Notes: generated by a model from the letters alone, not told the origin. Counted from the first letter of the stretch, positions 1 to 8,440 are shown. The stretch is 52,476 bases of DNA from Candidatus Oscillibacter excrementigallinarum (GCA_019118245.1 DWZJ01000001.1:1-52476), one strand, 5' to 3'. A program made the numbers and translations.

Positions 1-851
1 TGGCCTGCGCCTACGCGGCCTTCGGCACCAAGATCACCGTGGTGGAGGCCCTGGACCATATGCTGCCCATGCTGGACGGCGACCTGACCAAGATCGGCGT
101 GGCCCACATGAAGAAGATGGGCATGGAGTTCCATCTGGAATGCCCGGTACAGGCGGTGGAGGCGTCCCCCGTGGGCGCTAAGGTCACTTGCCGGAACAAG
201 GCCGGCGAGACCGTCTGCTTTGAGGCGGAGAAGGTCCTGGTGGCCATCGGCCGAAAGGCCAATACCGCCAGCCTGAACCTGGAGGCTGCCGGCCTGAACA
301 ATGACCGCGGCCGCATCCTGGTCAATGACAAGATGGAGACGAATGTGCCCGGCGTGTACGCCATCGGCGACTGCGTGAAGGGCTACGCCCAGCTGGCCCA
401 CACCGCCTCCGCCATGGGCGAGGTGGCCGCGGAGAACATCTGCGGCGTGGAGGCCCACTACGACGAGTCCACCAACCCCACCTGCGTGTACATCGAGCCG
501 GAGGCCGCCTCCGTGGGCCTCACGGAGGAGCAGGCCAAGGCACAGGGCATCGACTATGTGGTGGGCAAGTTCCCCATGAGCGCCAACGGCAAGGCCCTGA
601 TCCTGAACGGAGGAGAGGGGCTGGTGAAGATCCTGGCCGGGAAGGAGTACGGCGAGGTGCTGGGGATGCACATCATCGGCCCCCGGGCCACGGACCTGAT
701 CTGCGAAGGGGCACTGGCCATCGGCGGTGAGCTGACGCTGGATGAGCTGGTGAACACCATCCACTCCCACCCCACGGTCACCGAGACCATGCGGGAGTGC
801 GCCCTGGACGCCCTGGGCCGGGCGGTCCATATCCCGCCCCGGAAGAAATGA
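1..851 (+). CDS. lpdA: Dihydrolipoyl dehydrogenase, C-terminal part (5' end outside window)
   Basis: The frame is open from base 3, so the start lies before the window; about 282 residues remain. The enzyme (E3) reoxidises dihydrolipoamide of 2-oxoacid dehydrogenase or glycine cleavage complexes with NAD+. Visible are the end of the second Rossmann fold (AFGTKITVVEALD), the FAD-binding segment GVYAIGDCV, and the C-terminal dimerisation domain with the active-site HSHPT stretch near the end (His that works with Glu of the partner subunit). The disulfide Cys pair would lie in the missing N-terminal part, so it cannot be checked. Its operon partners are also outside the window. A strong hairpin follows within 30 bases, so it is the last gene of its unit. 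Another flavoprotein disulfide reductase is possible, but the C-terminal motif favours Lpd. Confidence 0.88.
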   Translation, partial: ACAYAAFGTKITVVEALDHMLPMLDGDLTKIGVAHMKKMGMEFHLECPVQAVEASPVGAKVTCRNKAGETVCFEAEKVLVAIGRKANTASLNLEAAGLNNDRGRILVNDKMETNVPGVYAIGDCVKGYAQLAHTASAMGEVAAENICGVEAHYDESTNPTCVYIEPEAASVGLTEEQAKAQGIDYVVGKFPMSANGKALILNGGEGLVKILAGKEYGEVLGMHIIGPRATDLICEGALAIGGELTLDELVNTIHSHPTVTETMRECALDALGRAVHIPPRKK

Positions 852-877
852 GCGGCGCCCATTTGGGCATGTCCAAT

Positions 878-912
878 ACGGGGACCGGCTGACGCCGGTC
901 CCCGTTTGTTGT
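878..912 (+). terminator. Rho-independent terminator after lpdA
   Basis: A 12-bp GC-rich stem (878-889 with 894-905), loop TGAC, followed by a short T-rich stretch (TTTGTTGT). Confidence 0.8.
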
Positions 913-961
913 GCTCCCCAAAACAGGGGGCCTCTTTTTTTGCCCAAACAGCGGGGAAATC

Positions 962-990
962 TTGCAAAACCGCGCAAAATATGGTACATT
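962..990 (+). promoter_or_regulatory. Sigma-A promoter for prfC
   Basis: TTGCAA (962-967), 17-base spacer, TACATT (985-990). It lies about 100 bases before the prfC start. Confidence 0.6.
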
Positions 991-1090
991 GATCGAGACT
1001 GTACACGGCGGGAGCATTTTCCTGGCCGTTTTTCACCGTCCTGGTGCCAAATGGCGGCTTATACTTTGTGATCTCTTTGGAGGACTGTTC

Positions 1091-2671
1091 ATGCCAACCT
1101 TAAAAGAAGAAATCTCCCGGCGAAGGACCTTCGCCATCATCTCCCATCCGGACGCCGGCAAGACCACGCTGACGGAGAAGTTCCTGCTGTACGGCGGGGC
1201 CATCGCCCAGGCGGGGGAGGTCAAGGGCAAGCGGGCCAAGGCCGCCACCTCAGACTGGATGGAGATCGAGAAGCAGAGAGGCATCTCCGTTACCTCCTCG
1301 GTCATGCAGTTCCAGCACAGCGGCTTCTGCATCAACATCCTGGACACCCCCGGCCACCAGGATTTCTCCGAGGACACCTACCGCACCCTGATGGCCGCGG
1401 ACTCCGCCGTCATGGTCATCGACGGCGCCAAGGGCGTGGAGCCCCAGACGCGAAAACTGTTCAAGGTCTGCGCCCTGCGGCACATCCCCATCTTCACCTT
1501 CATCAACAAGATGGACCGGGAGACCCGGGACCCGCTGGAGCTGTGCGAGGAGGTGGAGCGGGAGCTGGGCATCGACACCTACGCCGTCAACTGGCCCATC
1601 GGCTCCGGCAAGGAGTTCCAGGGCGTCTACGACCGGGAAAAGCAGAGGATCCTGTTCTTCCAGGCGGAGGAGCGGGGCAAGAAGGTCAGCTCCGCCGAGG
1701 TGGCCCTGGACGATCCCGCCCTGGAGGACATGATCGGCGAGAAGAAGGCCGCCGCCCTCCGGGAGGAGGTGGAGCTGCTGGGGGCCGGCCGGGAGTTCGA
1801 CCTGGAGGCCGTCCGGAACGGCACATTGTCTCCCGTGTTCTTCGGCTCCGCCCTCACCACCTTCGGCGTGGAGCCCTTTTTGGAGGAATTCCTCCGCATG
1901 ACCACGCCGCCCCTGCCCCGGGTGTCCGACCAGGGGGAGATTGACGTGTTCAGCGAGGACTTCTCCGCCTTCGTGTTCAAGATCCAGGCCAACATGAACA
2001 AGGCCCACCGGGACCGGCTGGCCTTCATGCGCATCTGCTCCGGCAAATTCGAGCGGGACAGGGAATACTACCATGTCCAGGGCAGCAAGAAGCTCCGGCT
2101 CTCCCAGCCCCAGCAGATGATGGCCGCGGAGCGGGAGATCATCGACGAGGCCTACGCCGGGGACATCATCGGCGTGTTCGACCCGGGCATCTTCTCCATC
2201 GGCGACACCGTCACCGTGCCGGGGAAGAAGTTCAAATTCTCCGGCATCCCCACCTTCGAACCGGAGCACTTCATGCGGGTGTCCCCCAAGGACACCATGA
2301 AGCGCAAGCAGTTCATCAAGGGCACGGAGCAGATCGCCCAGGAGGGCGCCATCCAGATCTTCAAGCTGCCCGGCGCCGGCCTGGAGGAGGTCATCGTGGG
2401 CGTGGTGGGCACCCTGCAGTTTGACGTGTTCCAGTACCGGATGCGCAGCGAGTACGGCGTGGAGCTGTACATGGAGGGCCTGCCCTACGAGCACCTGCGG
2501 ATCATCACCAGCTGCCCCTGCAAGCCGGAGGACCTGGTGCTATGCACCGGCTCCGCCATTCTGGAGGACTTCAAGGGCCGCCTGCTGGTGGCCTTCGGCG
2601 GCGAGTGGAGCGTGGGCTTCCTGACGAAGCACAACCCCGGATTGGAGCTGGCCGAGTCCCTGTCCGTGTAA
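1091..2671 (+). CDS. prfC: Peptide chain release factor 3 (RF3)
   Basis: 526 residues, the usual RF3 length. RF3 is a translational GTPase that recycles RF1/RF2 from the ribosome after peptide release. The P-loop HPDAGKTT is at residues 19-26. It is followed by the switch region with RGISVTSS, the G3 motif DTPGHQDFSED and the G4 motif NKMD, then the RF3-type beta-barrel and C-terminal domains (the GTLQFDVFQYR region). The open frame extends upstream to about 911, but the ATG at 1091 has a GGAGG site 7 bases before it and gives the family N-terminus. The gene stands alone between terminators, with its own promoter. The downstream hairpin at 2709-2740 is one of the clearest terminators in the window. 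Confidence 0.97.
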   Translation: MPTLKEEISRRRTFAIISHPDAGKTTLTEKFLLYGGAIAQAGEVKGKRAKAATSDWMEIEKQRGISVTSSVMQFQHSGFCINILDTPGHQDFSEDTYRTLMAADSAVMVIDGAKGVEPQTRKLFKVCALRHIPIFTFINKMDRETRDPLELCEEVERELGIDTYAVNWPIGSGKEFQGVYDREKQRILFFQAEERGKKVSSAEVALDDPALEDMIGEKKAAALREEVELLGAGREFDLEAVRNGTLSPVFFGSALTTFGVEPFLEEFLRMTTPPLPRVSDQGEIDVFSEDFSAFVFKIQANMNKAHRDRLAFMRICSGKFERDREYYHVQGSKKLRLSQPQQMMAAEREIIDEAYAGDIIGVFDPGIFSIGDTVTVPGKKFKFSGIPTFEPEHFMRVSPKDTMKRKQFIKGTEQIAQEGAIQIFKLPGAGLEEVIVGVVGTLQFDVFQYRMRSEYGVELYMEGLPYEHLRIITSCPCKPEDLVLCTGSAILEDFKGRLLVAFGGEWSVGFLTKHNPGLELAESLSV

Positions 2672-2708
2672 ATTTTCCGGCTTTACCGGCTTTATGAGTG
2701 TAAAAATG

Positions 2709-2745
2709 GCACCGCCCGGCGCTGACGCGCCGGGCGGTGCTTTTT
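2709..2745 (+). terminator. Terminator after prfC
   Basis: Perfect 13-bp stem (2709-2721 with 2728-2740), loop CTGACG, then five T. Confidence 0.93.
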
Positions 2746-2794
2746 GCAATTTTCATATGCTGTTTCCGCAGGAAACCACTATGCAGCCAGCATA

Positions 2795-2822
2795 TTGTAT
2801 TTCCCTTTTATTCTTGTATAAT
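2795..2822 (+). promoter_or_regulatory. Sigma-A promoter for the SHOCT-domain gene
   Basis: TTGTAT (2795-2800), 16-base spacer, consensus TATAAT (2817-2822). It lies 45 bases before the start codon. Confidence 0.7.
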
Positions 2823-2867
2823 GGAGAAAATACAGGTAATCTGAATGTTTAATTCAAGAAAGGGCTG

Positions 2868-3704
2868 ATGATTTTGGCAACAAAAGCTGAGGACAGAAGT
2901 GGCTTTGACTGCTCCGCTGATTCCGCGTACACCGCACTGCTCTCCGTTCTGGAGAAGAAAAACGGTTTTTCCATTAAGAGCCAGGACGACAAAGCAAAGA
3001 CTATCGAGGCAAAAACCGGCGTCTCCATGCGAGGATTTGGCGAAAATATCTCGATCAAGGTGACGCCCGGCGGCGCTGACTCCTGCGATGTATGGGTGTA
3101 TTCCGAACTGGCCGTTCCTGCGCTGACCGACAACGGAAAGAACAAGGCCAACGTAATGAAGGTGATGGACCTGCTCGCAAGCGCCCTGCGGAACGCCGGC
3201 GGCCCCCGCCCCGTTTACCATGTGGACGGCTACTGCGGGAAAACGCTGGATGTCTATGAGGACAAGTGCGTCATTACTTCCCGGGCCACCATCGGTTCCT
3301 TTATGACAGGGAACATGACGGACGGAGAGAAAACGATCTACTACTCAGACTGTATCGGCGTCCAGTTCAAGCGAAACGGCACCGGCATCACCGTCGGGTA
3401 TCTCCAGCTGGAGACTGCCTCCGGCATGATGAACAAGAAAGGCAGCAATTTCTGGAGTGAAAACTCCTTCACCTTCAGCAAGGACTCTCTGAATGCCCAG
3501 ATGGCAGAGATCGCCGACTACATCAAGGACCGGATCGACGCTATCAAGAAGCAGAGGAGCACTCCCCAGACAACCACGGTCATCCAGCAGACCGCCGCTC
3601 CCTCCGCCGCCGACGAGCTGAAGAAGTTCAAGGAGCTCCTGGACATGGGCGCCATCTCCCAGGAGGAGTACGACGCCAAGAAAAAGCAGCTGCTGGGGCT
3701 GTGA
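2868..3704 (+). CDS. SHOCT-domain protein with PH-like core
   Basis: 278 residues, no signal peptide and no membrane segment, so probably cytoplasmic. The last 30 residues (DELKKFKELLDMGAISQEEY...) are a classic SHOCT domain, a short C-terminal module thought to mediate oligomerisation. Residues about 125-180 (VYEDKCVITSRATIG..., then a beta-rich run) resemble the bacterial PH-like/DUF4429 fold, which often pairs with SHOCT. The N-terminal 100 residues look like a separate alpha/beta domain. A linker rich in Thr, Gln and Ala precedes SHOCT. The start at 2868 has GAAAGGG only about 4 bases upstream; a TTG two codons later is better spaced and could be the true start. It is a single-gene unit with promoter and bidirectional terminator. 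Its function is unknown. Confidence 0.8.
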   Translation: MILATKAEDRSGFDCSADSAYTALLSVLEKKNGFSIKSQDDKAKTIEAKTGVSMRGFGENISIKVTPGGADSCDVWVYSELAVPALTDNGKNKANVMKVMDLLASALRNAGGPRPVYHVDGYCGKTLDVYEDKCVITSRATIGSFMTGNMTDGEKTIYYSDCIGVQFKRNGTGITVGYLQLETASGMMNKKGSNFWSENSFTFSKDSLNAQMAEIADYIKDRIDAIKKQRSTPQTTTVIQQTAAPSAADELKKFKELLDMGAISQEEYDAKKKQLLGL

Positions 3705-3725
3705 CAGCGCCCTCCCTTCCGCAAA

Positions 3726-3760
3726 AAACCAGCGGACCGCCATGGGCGGTCCGCTGGTTT
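3726..3760. terminator. Bidirectional terminator between convergent genes
   Basis: Perfect 16-bp stem (3726-3741 with 3745-3760), loop ATG. T-run on the plus strand and A-run at 3723-3728 serve both converging genes. Confidence 0.92.
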
Positions 3761-3776
3761 TGTCCTATTTTGCAGG

Positions 3777-6701
3777 TCAACCGTACTGCTCCATCCGCCA
3801 GACGATGGCGGACATGGCGCCCCGGGTCAGGGTGTTGTAGGGCTTGTAGGTGCTGGTGCCGTTTTCAAAGTAGCCGCCCACGATCCCGGCGGCGTTCAGC
3901 GCCCGGACATAGGGGTCCGTGGTGTCGGTGAAGGGCTGGACGCTGGAGAGGTTCGTGATGCTCAGGCCCATGGCCTTGGCCGCGATCTGGGCCACCGCCA
4001 GGCGGGTGATGGGCTCGGTGAGATCCACGCTGCCGGACACCAGCCCGTCCTTCTGGGCCCGGGCCAGATAGCCGCTGAACACGTTGGAGCCCACGGGCTC
4101 CTGCTCGTCATAGCCGGCGGCCAGCATGATCAGCTTCAGCGCCGCGCCGTAGGTCACCGTGTCGCTGGGGCGGAAGGTGCCGTCGCTGTAGCCGGAGATG
4201 ACGCCGGCGTCGCTGAGCTCCAGCACGTACTTGTAGCACCAGGTGGAGGAATCGATATCGGAGTAGTCCTCCATCTCCCGAACCACGCCCAGGCACAGCT
4301 TGCCGCTGGCAAAGGGCACACCGCTGCTGTTGCAGGCCACATAGGGGATCTCCACCGACCCGGTGAACCCGCTGGCGGGCACGAACCGCAGCTGGCTGAT
4401 CCGCTGGCTGCCGCTGGAATAGCCGTACACCGTGGAGGTGTTGGCCCGGGTGGCGGTGCCGCTGCCCACATAGATGGTGCCCACGCTGGCCTCCGGCAGC
4501 TCCAACAGCTGGATGCCGGCAAGGCCAAGGCCGCTGGCCTGGGACACCGCCGTGTAGATGGAGGCGGCGGGGAAGGTGACGGACGTGTTCACCGGGGTGG
4601 GGCCGTAGATGTCGGGCACCTCATCCAGGTTGACGCTGATGAGGATGGTGCCGGACACGGACCGGCTGCCGGTGCCGTAGGCGGTGAAGGGGATCTGGCC
4701 GCAGTAGTTGACGCCGCTGGGCACGTAGGTCAGCTCCGTCATGGCGTACTGGCTGCTGGAGGGATTGAAGTAGAAGTCGATCTCCTCGCACAGGGCCTCG
4801 GTCATCCGCATACTGCTGGACGTGCCGTAGTCGCTGGTGCCGTAGTAGTTGTAGTACAGGCTGCCGTAGGCGGGCAGGCCCTCCAGCACCATGTACTGCA
4901 CGGTGTAGCCGGGATAGCTCTCCTCAAAGAATTGGGCGATGTCGTTGGCACTGATCTGCACCCGGCCGCTGTAGGTGGTGTTGTAGCGGATGTCGCCGCC
5001 CTGGGCGGTCACGCCGTCCACGTCGCCGATGGCGATGGCCACGGTGCCGTTCGCCCGGTCGCCGTCCTCCCCGTGGGCGGTGAAGTCCAGATAGACCACC
5101 TTGCCGTCCGCGTCCGAATCAGCCACGAAGGTCAGGTCGTCCAGGGTGCAGTCGTCGTCATAGGAGCTGGAGTCCAGGTCGCCGGCGTTGTAGTAGAACC
5201 AGCCGTCATCCAGGTTCCCCTCGTCGAAATAGATCCGGTCATCATCGTAATTGTAGCTGTAAAGCTCGCCCCAGTCATCCAGGTTCTCCGCGTCGGTAAA
5301 GGTCACATACTCCAGGTCGTCCCCGGTCTCATCGTCCAGAAAATCCCAGAAGTCGTCCCGGTCAAAGGTCACACTGTCGTCGGGATCCACCTCATAGAGG
5401 ATATCGCCGTCCACCTGCGTGCCGGTGCCCTGGCCGATCTCGATGCAGAGGGTGCCGTAGACGCGGTCCCCGTCCACGCCGTGCATGGTGAAATCGAAGG
5501 TCAGTTCATCCTCGTCGGCGTTCCGGTCCGCGCAGAAGGTGAGGGTGTCCAGCTCGAACTCGTAGTCGTCCCAGACGTCGTCCTCGTCGTAATAGAACGC
5601 CGCGTCGTCCAGGTCGCTCTCATTGAGCTCCAGTCCCCGGACATAGTCGTCATAGTCATAGCCGTCGGCCTCGAACCAGCCGTAGTCGTCAAAGTCGTCA
5701 TAGCTGGTGAACTCGATGTATTCCAGCTCGTCATCGTCGGACTCATCCCAGAACAGGTCGTAGAAATCCTCCGCGTCCACCGTCACCTCGTCATCCGGGT
5801 CCACCTGATAGGTGATGTCACCCTGGCTGGTGCCGGTGCCGCTGCCGACCTCGATGTAGAGGACGCCGTCCACCTCGTCGTCATCGTGACCATACATGGT
5901 GAAGGGGAATTCCAGGGTGTCCTCGTCCGCGTTCCAGTCGGCCACAAAAGTCATGTTGTCCAGGCCGTAGTCGTAGCTGGTGCTGGTATCATACCAGTCG
6001 TAATAGTAGCGGCCGTCGTCCAGGGTGGAATCCGTCAGCTCCGCCCAGTCGCCGTACTCGTCCTCCGCCTCAAAGTAGCCGTAGTCGTCGAAGTCGTCAT
6101 AGCTGTAGAATTCCAGGTATTCAAAGTCCTCCCGGGACTCCTCGTCAAAGAGGTCCCAGAAATCGTCGGCATCCAGAGACACCTCGTCGTCAGGATCCAC
6201 GGTGTACGTCAGTTTCACATCACCGGAGCTGCCGGAGCCGCCATAGACCTCAATGCGGACGGTGGCATATTCAGAGCCATCGGTGCCGTACAGCCTGACA
6301 TCAAGGTCCAGCGTATCGTCATCGATGTTGTCGTAGGTGACGAACTCCAGGGTGGTCAGGTCATAATCGTAGTCGTCGTCATTGTAGTTCTCATAATAGA
6401 AGGTAAACTCATCCAGATCGCTGGCATCCGCCTCGTCCTTGTAGTTGTCGAAGGCTTCAAAGGCAAAATAGCCATAGTCATCGAAATCGTCGTAGTCGGT
6501 AAACTCCACATATTCCAGGTCTCCGCCGGTCAGATCGTCATAGAGATCCCAGAAATCGTCCGCGTCCAGCCAGACATAGCTGTCCTCATCCACATCGTAG
6601 GTCAGATCCGCCGATGCCGCCGAGGCGGCGGGGACCATGCCGGCCATCATCGCCAGGGCCAGCAGGCACGCCGGCAATTTCTTCCTGAAAAATCCTTTCA
6701 T
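3777..6701 (-). CDS. Hyperacidic tandem-repeat surface protein with three SLH domains
   Basis: 974 residues. Residues 1-28 are a signal peptide (KKLPACLLALAMMAG..., Ala-rich cleavage site). Six modules of about 105-130 residues follow at about 31-152, 160-285, 293-423, 432-559, 568-690 and 702-806. The first four are extremely Asp/Glu/Tyr-rich; in module 2 I count 30 Asp and 14 Glu in about 132 residues, with almost no Lys or Arg. Modules 5-6 share the same framework (a beta-rich unit ending in L-x-F/Y-V-P...I-P-F/Y-x-A...G-x-I) but are Ser/Gly/Thr-rich. Residues about 814-974 hold three SLH domains, so the protein should bind the cell wall polymer. The ATG at 6701 has GGAGGAAGC just upstream; a longer start would bury the signal peptide. 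The role is unknown. Calcium binding or an anionic coat is inference. Confidence 0.85.
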   Translation of the reverse strand: MKGFFRKKLPACLLALAMMAGMVPAASAASADLTYDVDEDSYVWLDADDFWDLYDDLTGGDLEYVEFTDYDDFDDYGYFAFEAFDNYKDEADASDLDEFTFYYENYNDDDYDYDLTTLEFVTYDNIDDDTLDLDVRLYGTDGSEYATVRIEVYGGSGSSGDVKLTYTVDPDDEVSLDADDFWDLFDEESREDFEYLEFYSYDDFDDYGYFEAEDEYGDWAELTDSTLDDGRYYYDWYDTSTSYDYGLDNMTFVADWNADEDTLEFPFTMYGHDDDEVDGVLYIEVGSGTGTSQGDITYQVDPDDEVTVDAEDFYDLFWDESDDDELEYIEFTSYDDFDDYGWFEADGYDYDDYVRGLELNESDLDDAAFYYDEDDVWDDYEFELDTLTFCADRNADEDELTFDFTMHGVDGDRVYGTLCIEIGQGTGTQVDGDILYEVDPDDSVTFDRDDFWDFLDDETGDDLEYVTFTDAENLDDWGELYSYNYDDDRIYFDEGNLDDGWFYYNAGDLDSSSYDDDCTLDDLTFVADSDADGKVVYLDFTAHGEDGDRANGTVAIAIGDVDGVTAQGGDIRYNTTYSGRVQISANDIAQFFEESYPGYTVQYMVLEGLPAYGSLYYNYYGTSDYGTSSSMRMTEALCEEIDFYFNPSSSQYAMTELTYVPSGVNYCGQIPFTAYGTGSRSVSGTILISVNLDEVPDIYGPTPVNTSVTFPAASIYTAVSQASGLGLAGIQLLELPEASVGTIYVGSGTATRANTSTVYGYSSGSQRISQLRFVPASGFTGSVEIPYVACNSSGVPFASGKLCLGVVREMEDYSDIDSSTWCYKYVLELSDAGVISGYSDGTFRPSDTVTYGAALKLIMLAAGYDEQEPVGSNVFSGYLARAQKDGLVSGSVDLTEPITRLAVAQIAAKAMGLSITNLSSVQPFTDTTDPYVRALNAAGIVGGYFENGTSTYKPYNTLTRGAMSAIVWRMEQYG
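5025..6611 (-). repeat. Four tandem Asp/Tyr-rich modules within the SLH protein gene
   Basis: Codons for residues 31-559. Each unit repeats the order V-D-x-D-D...L-D-A-D-D-F-W-D-L, E-Y-x-E-F-T-S-Y-D-D-F-D-D-Y-G, L-D-D...F-Y-Y, then L-T-F-V-A-D and a closing beta strand G-T-L-x-I-E-V-G. The modules are diverged at DNA level, so this is old protein-level duplication rather than recent slippage. Confidence 0.85.
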
Positions 6702-6758
6702 AGTGCTTCCTCCAAGTCCAAATCTTCCAAGCGGTTTCCAACAGCTTCTATCTTTCTT

Positions 6759-6788
6759 CTTGTACCATACTGGGAAACCCTTCCGCAA
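6759..6788 (-). promoter_or_regulatory. Probable promoter of the SLH protein gene
   Basis: Minus strand TTGCGG (6783-6788), 18-base spacer, TACAAG (6759-6764). The -10 box is weak. The leader would be about 55 bases. Confidence 0.4.
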
Positions 6789-6915
6789 TCATGAACAAAT
6801 TATGAACTTTTGGCCTTTTCCGCGAAAAGTTTTTCCGCCGGAGCGCGGCAAGCGGCGGATCCGCGCGAAAAAGGGCGGGACAGGCGGAGAGTTTCCGTTT
6901 TTTTGCGCATTTTTC

Positions 6916-6944
6916 TTTACAAACAAACGTTCCTCCGATATAAT
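6916..6944 (+). promoter_or_regulatory. Sigma-A promoter for prfB
   Basis: TTTACA (6916-6921), 17-base spacer, consensus TATAAT (6939-6944), 37 bases before the start codon. Confidence 0.8.
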
Positions 6945-6981
6945 ACTATGGCTAATGAATTTGAGGAAGTGGAGAGAGCAC

Positions 6982-8106
6982 ATGGCTTTGATCGAATATG
7001 ACGAGTATAAGCAAAGGCTCCGGGACTTAGGCCCCGAGCTGGAGAAGCTCTCCGCCGCGCTGGACATGGACAGCGCCCGGGCGGAGGCGCAGAAGCTGGA
7101 GGACGAGACGGCCCAGGACGGGTTCTGGAACGATCTGGAGCGGTCCCAGAAGGTGCAGCAGCGGCTCAAGCAGCTGCAGAACAAGATCACCCGTCAGGAC
7201 AAGCTGGTGGCCGAGTGGCAGGACCTGACGGCCCTGTGCGAGATGGGCCAGGAGGCGGACGACGCGGAGCTGCTGGACGAGCTGAAGGCCGGTTTCCAGA
7301 CGCTGGAGGAGAAGATCGAGGAGTCCCGGATGGCCACGCTGCTCTCCGGGGAGTATGACAGCCACAGTGCCATTTTGTCCTTCCACGCCGGCGCCGGCGG
7401 CACCGAGGCCCAGGACTGGGCCCAGATGCTCTACCGGATGTACACCCGGTGGGCGGAGCGCCACGACTTCACTTACCAGATCCTGGACTACGAGGACGGG
7501 GACGAGGCGGGCATCAAGTCCGCGTCCATCTCCATCCAGGGGGACAACGCCTACGGTCTTTTGAAGAGCGAGAACGGCGTCCACCGGCTGGTGCGGGTCT
7601 CTCCCTTTGACGCAAACGCCCGCCGGCAGACCAGCTTCGCCGCCGTGGAGGTCATGCCGGAGATCGAGGATGACGACGAGGTGGAGATCCGGGACGAGGA
7701 CATCGAGATGCAGGTCTATCGGGCCAGCGGCGCCGGCGGCCAGCACGTGAACAAGACCTCCTCCGCCGTCCGTCTGATCCACAAGCCCACGGGCATCGTG
7801 GTGGCCTCTCAGCAGGAGCGCAGCCAGTTCCAGAACAAGGACAACTGCATGAAGATGCTGCGGGCCAAGCTGGTGGAGCTGAAGCAGCAGCAGCACGCGG
7901 AGAAGATCTCCGACATCAAGGGCGTGCAGATGAAGATCGAGTGGGGCAGCCAGATCCGCTCCTACGTGTTCATGCCCTATCAGATGGTGAAGGACACCCG
8001 CACCGGCTACGAGACCGGCAATATCGACAACGTCATGGACGGCGATCTGGACGGGTTCATCAACGCATATCTCACCCAGCTGGCCACCGGCGAGCTGAAG
8101 AAATAA
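6982..8106 (+). CDS. prfB: Peptide chain release factor 2 (RF2)
   Basis: 374 residues. RF2 reads UAA/UGA and triggers peptidyl-tRNA hydrolysis. The codon-recognition motif SPF, specific to RF2, is at residues 207-209, and the catalytic GGQ at 252-254 (SGAGGQHVNKTSS). The ATG at 6982 follows GGAGAGAG, and the frame is continuous through the region (LSAALDMDSARAEAQ) where many prfB genes carry the CUU-UGA programmed +1 frameshift. This copy therefore lacks that autoregulation, as some lineages do. Just after the stop comes a palindromic element and then a second copy of the last 66 bases of this gene (8243-8308). Confidence 0.97.
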   Translation: MALIEYDEYKQRLRDLGPELEKLSAALDMDSARAEAQKLEDETAQDGFWNDLERSQKVQQRLKQLQNKITRQDKLVAEWQDLTALCEMGQEADDAELLDELKAGFQTLEEKIEESRMATLLSGEYDSHSAILSFHAGAGGTEAQDWAQMLYRMYTRWAERHDFTYQILDYEDGDEAGIKSASISIQGDNAYGLLKSENGVHRLVRVSPFDANARRQTSFAAVEVMPEIEDDDEVEIRDEDIEMQVYRASGAGGQHVNKTSSAVRLIHKPTGIVVASQQERSQFQNKDNCMKMLRAKLVELKQQQHAEKISDIKGVQMKIEWGSQIRSYVFMPYQMVKDTRTGYETGNIDNVMDGDLDGFINAYLTQLATGELKK

Positions 8107-8242
8107 GCCCCCCTTCGCCGTCCATGTCCCGCCGCGGCGCGGCGTCCAAGCATTTTGCGGAGCAAAATCTTGAAATGGGCGGGCTCCGCCCGCCCATTTG
8201 AGTCCTATGCGGGGCCCCGCGCGTCCCCGGCGCGTGGGGTGC
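8107..8242 (+). repeat. Palindromic intergenic element inserted after prfB
   Basis: 136 bases between the prfB stop and a second copy of the prfB 3' end. The core at 8142-8172 (31 bases) matches 28 of 31 bases of the element after trmL (14835-14865, opposite strand). It includes an A/T hairpin (GCATTTTGCGGAGCAAAAT) followed by CTTG. A perfect 12-bp stem follows (8173-8184 with 8188-8199). Both elements also contain GGGGCCCCGC. Confidence 0.75.
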
Positions 8243-8308
8243 GGCAATCTGGATGGCTTCATCAACGCGTATCTCACTCAGCTGGCCACCGGCGAGCTGA
8301 AGAAATAA
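8243..8308 (+). pseudogene. Second copy of the prfB 3' end (last 22 codons with stop)
   Basis: 66 bases that align without gaps to the last 66 bases of prfB (8041-8106), with 61 identical. Four of the five differences are synonymous and one changes Asp to Asn; the stop codon is kept. There is no ribosome site or start, so it is a remnant. The bias to silent changes suggests the copies diverged while at least one lineage was under selection as coding sequence. Confidence 0.88.
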
Positions 8309-8374
8309 ATCGTCCACGCATCCTTCCGGATGCCCGGCCCGCCAGGGCCGCAGCCAATATAGAGAAATCAAATA

Positions 8375-8412
8375 CGAGACGTGGCGCGGGGCAGCCCCCG
8401 TGTCACGTCTCG
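8375..8412 (+). promoter_or_regulatory. Long leader hairpin before the MATE gene
   Basis: 17-bp stem including two G-T pairs (8375-8391 with 8396-8412), loop CAGC. It ends 28 bases before the start codon and has no T-run, so it is not a simple terminator. A role in mRNA stability or translation is inference. Confidence 0.5.
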
Positions 8413-8440
8413 CTGAATGAGAAAGGATGTTGGAAGTTCC

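Noticed and set aside
5025..6611. Tandem repeats considered as a possible CRISPR or DNA-level satellite
   Set aside because: The units are about 380 bases, diverged at DNA level and in frame with a signal-peptide/SLH protein, so they are protein modules.
4932..6794. 620-residue open frame on the plus strand, rich in Val and Ile
   Set aside because: It is antisense to the Asp-rich repeats: Asp codon GAC reads as GTC (Val) on the other strand, so the frame is open by composition. No start signal and no protein-like domain.
8107..8308. Element after prfB considered as an integrated island with attachment sites
   Set aside because: Only 136 bases separate the repeats and there is no integrase. 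It may be a remnant, but a whole island is not present, so it is recorded as a repeat element instead.
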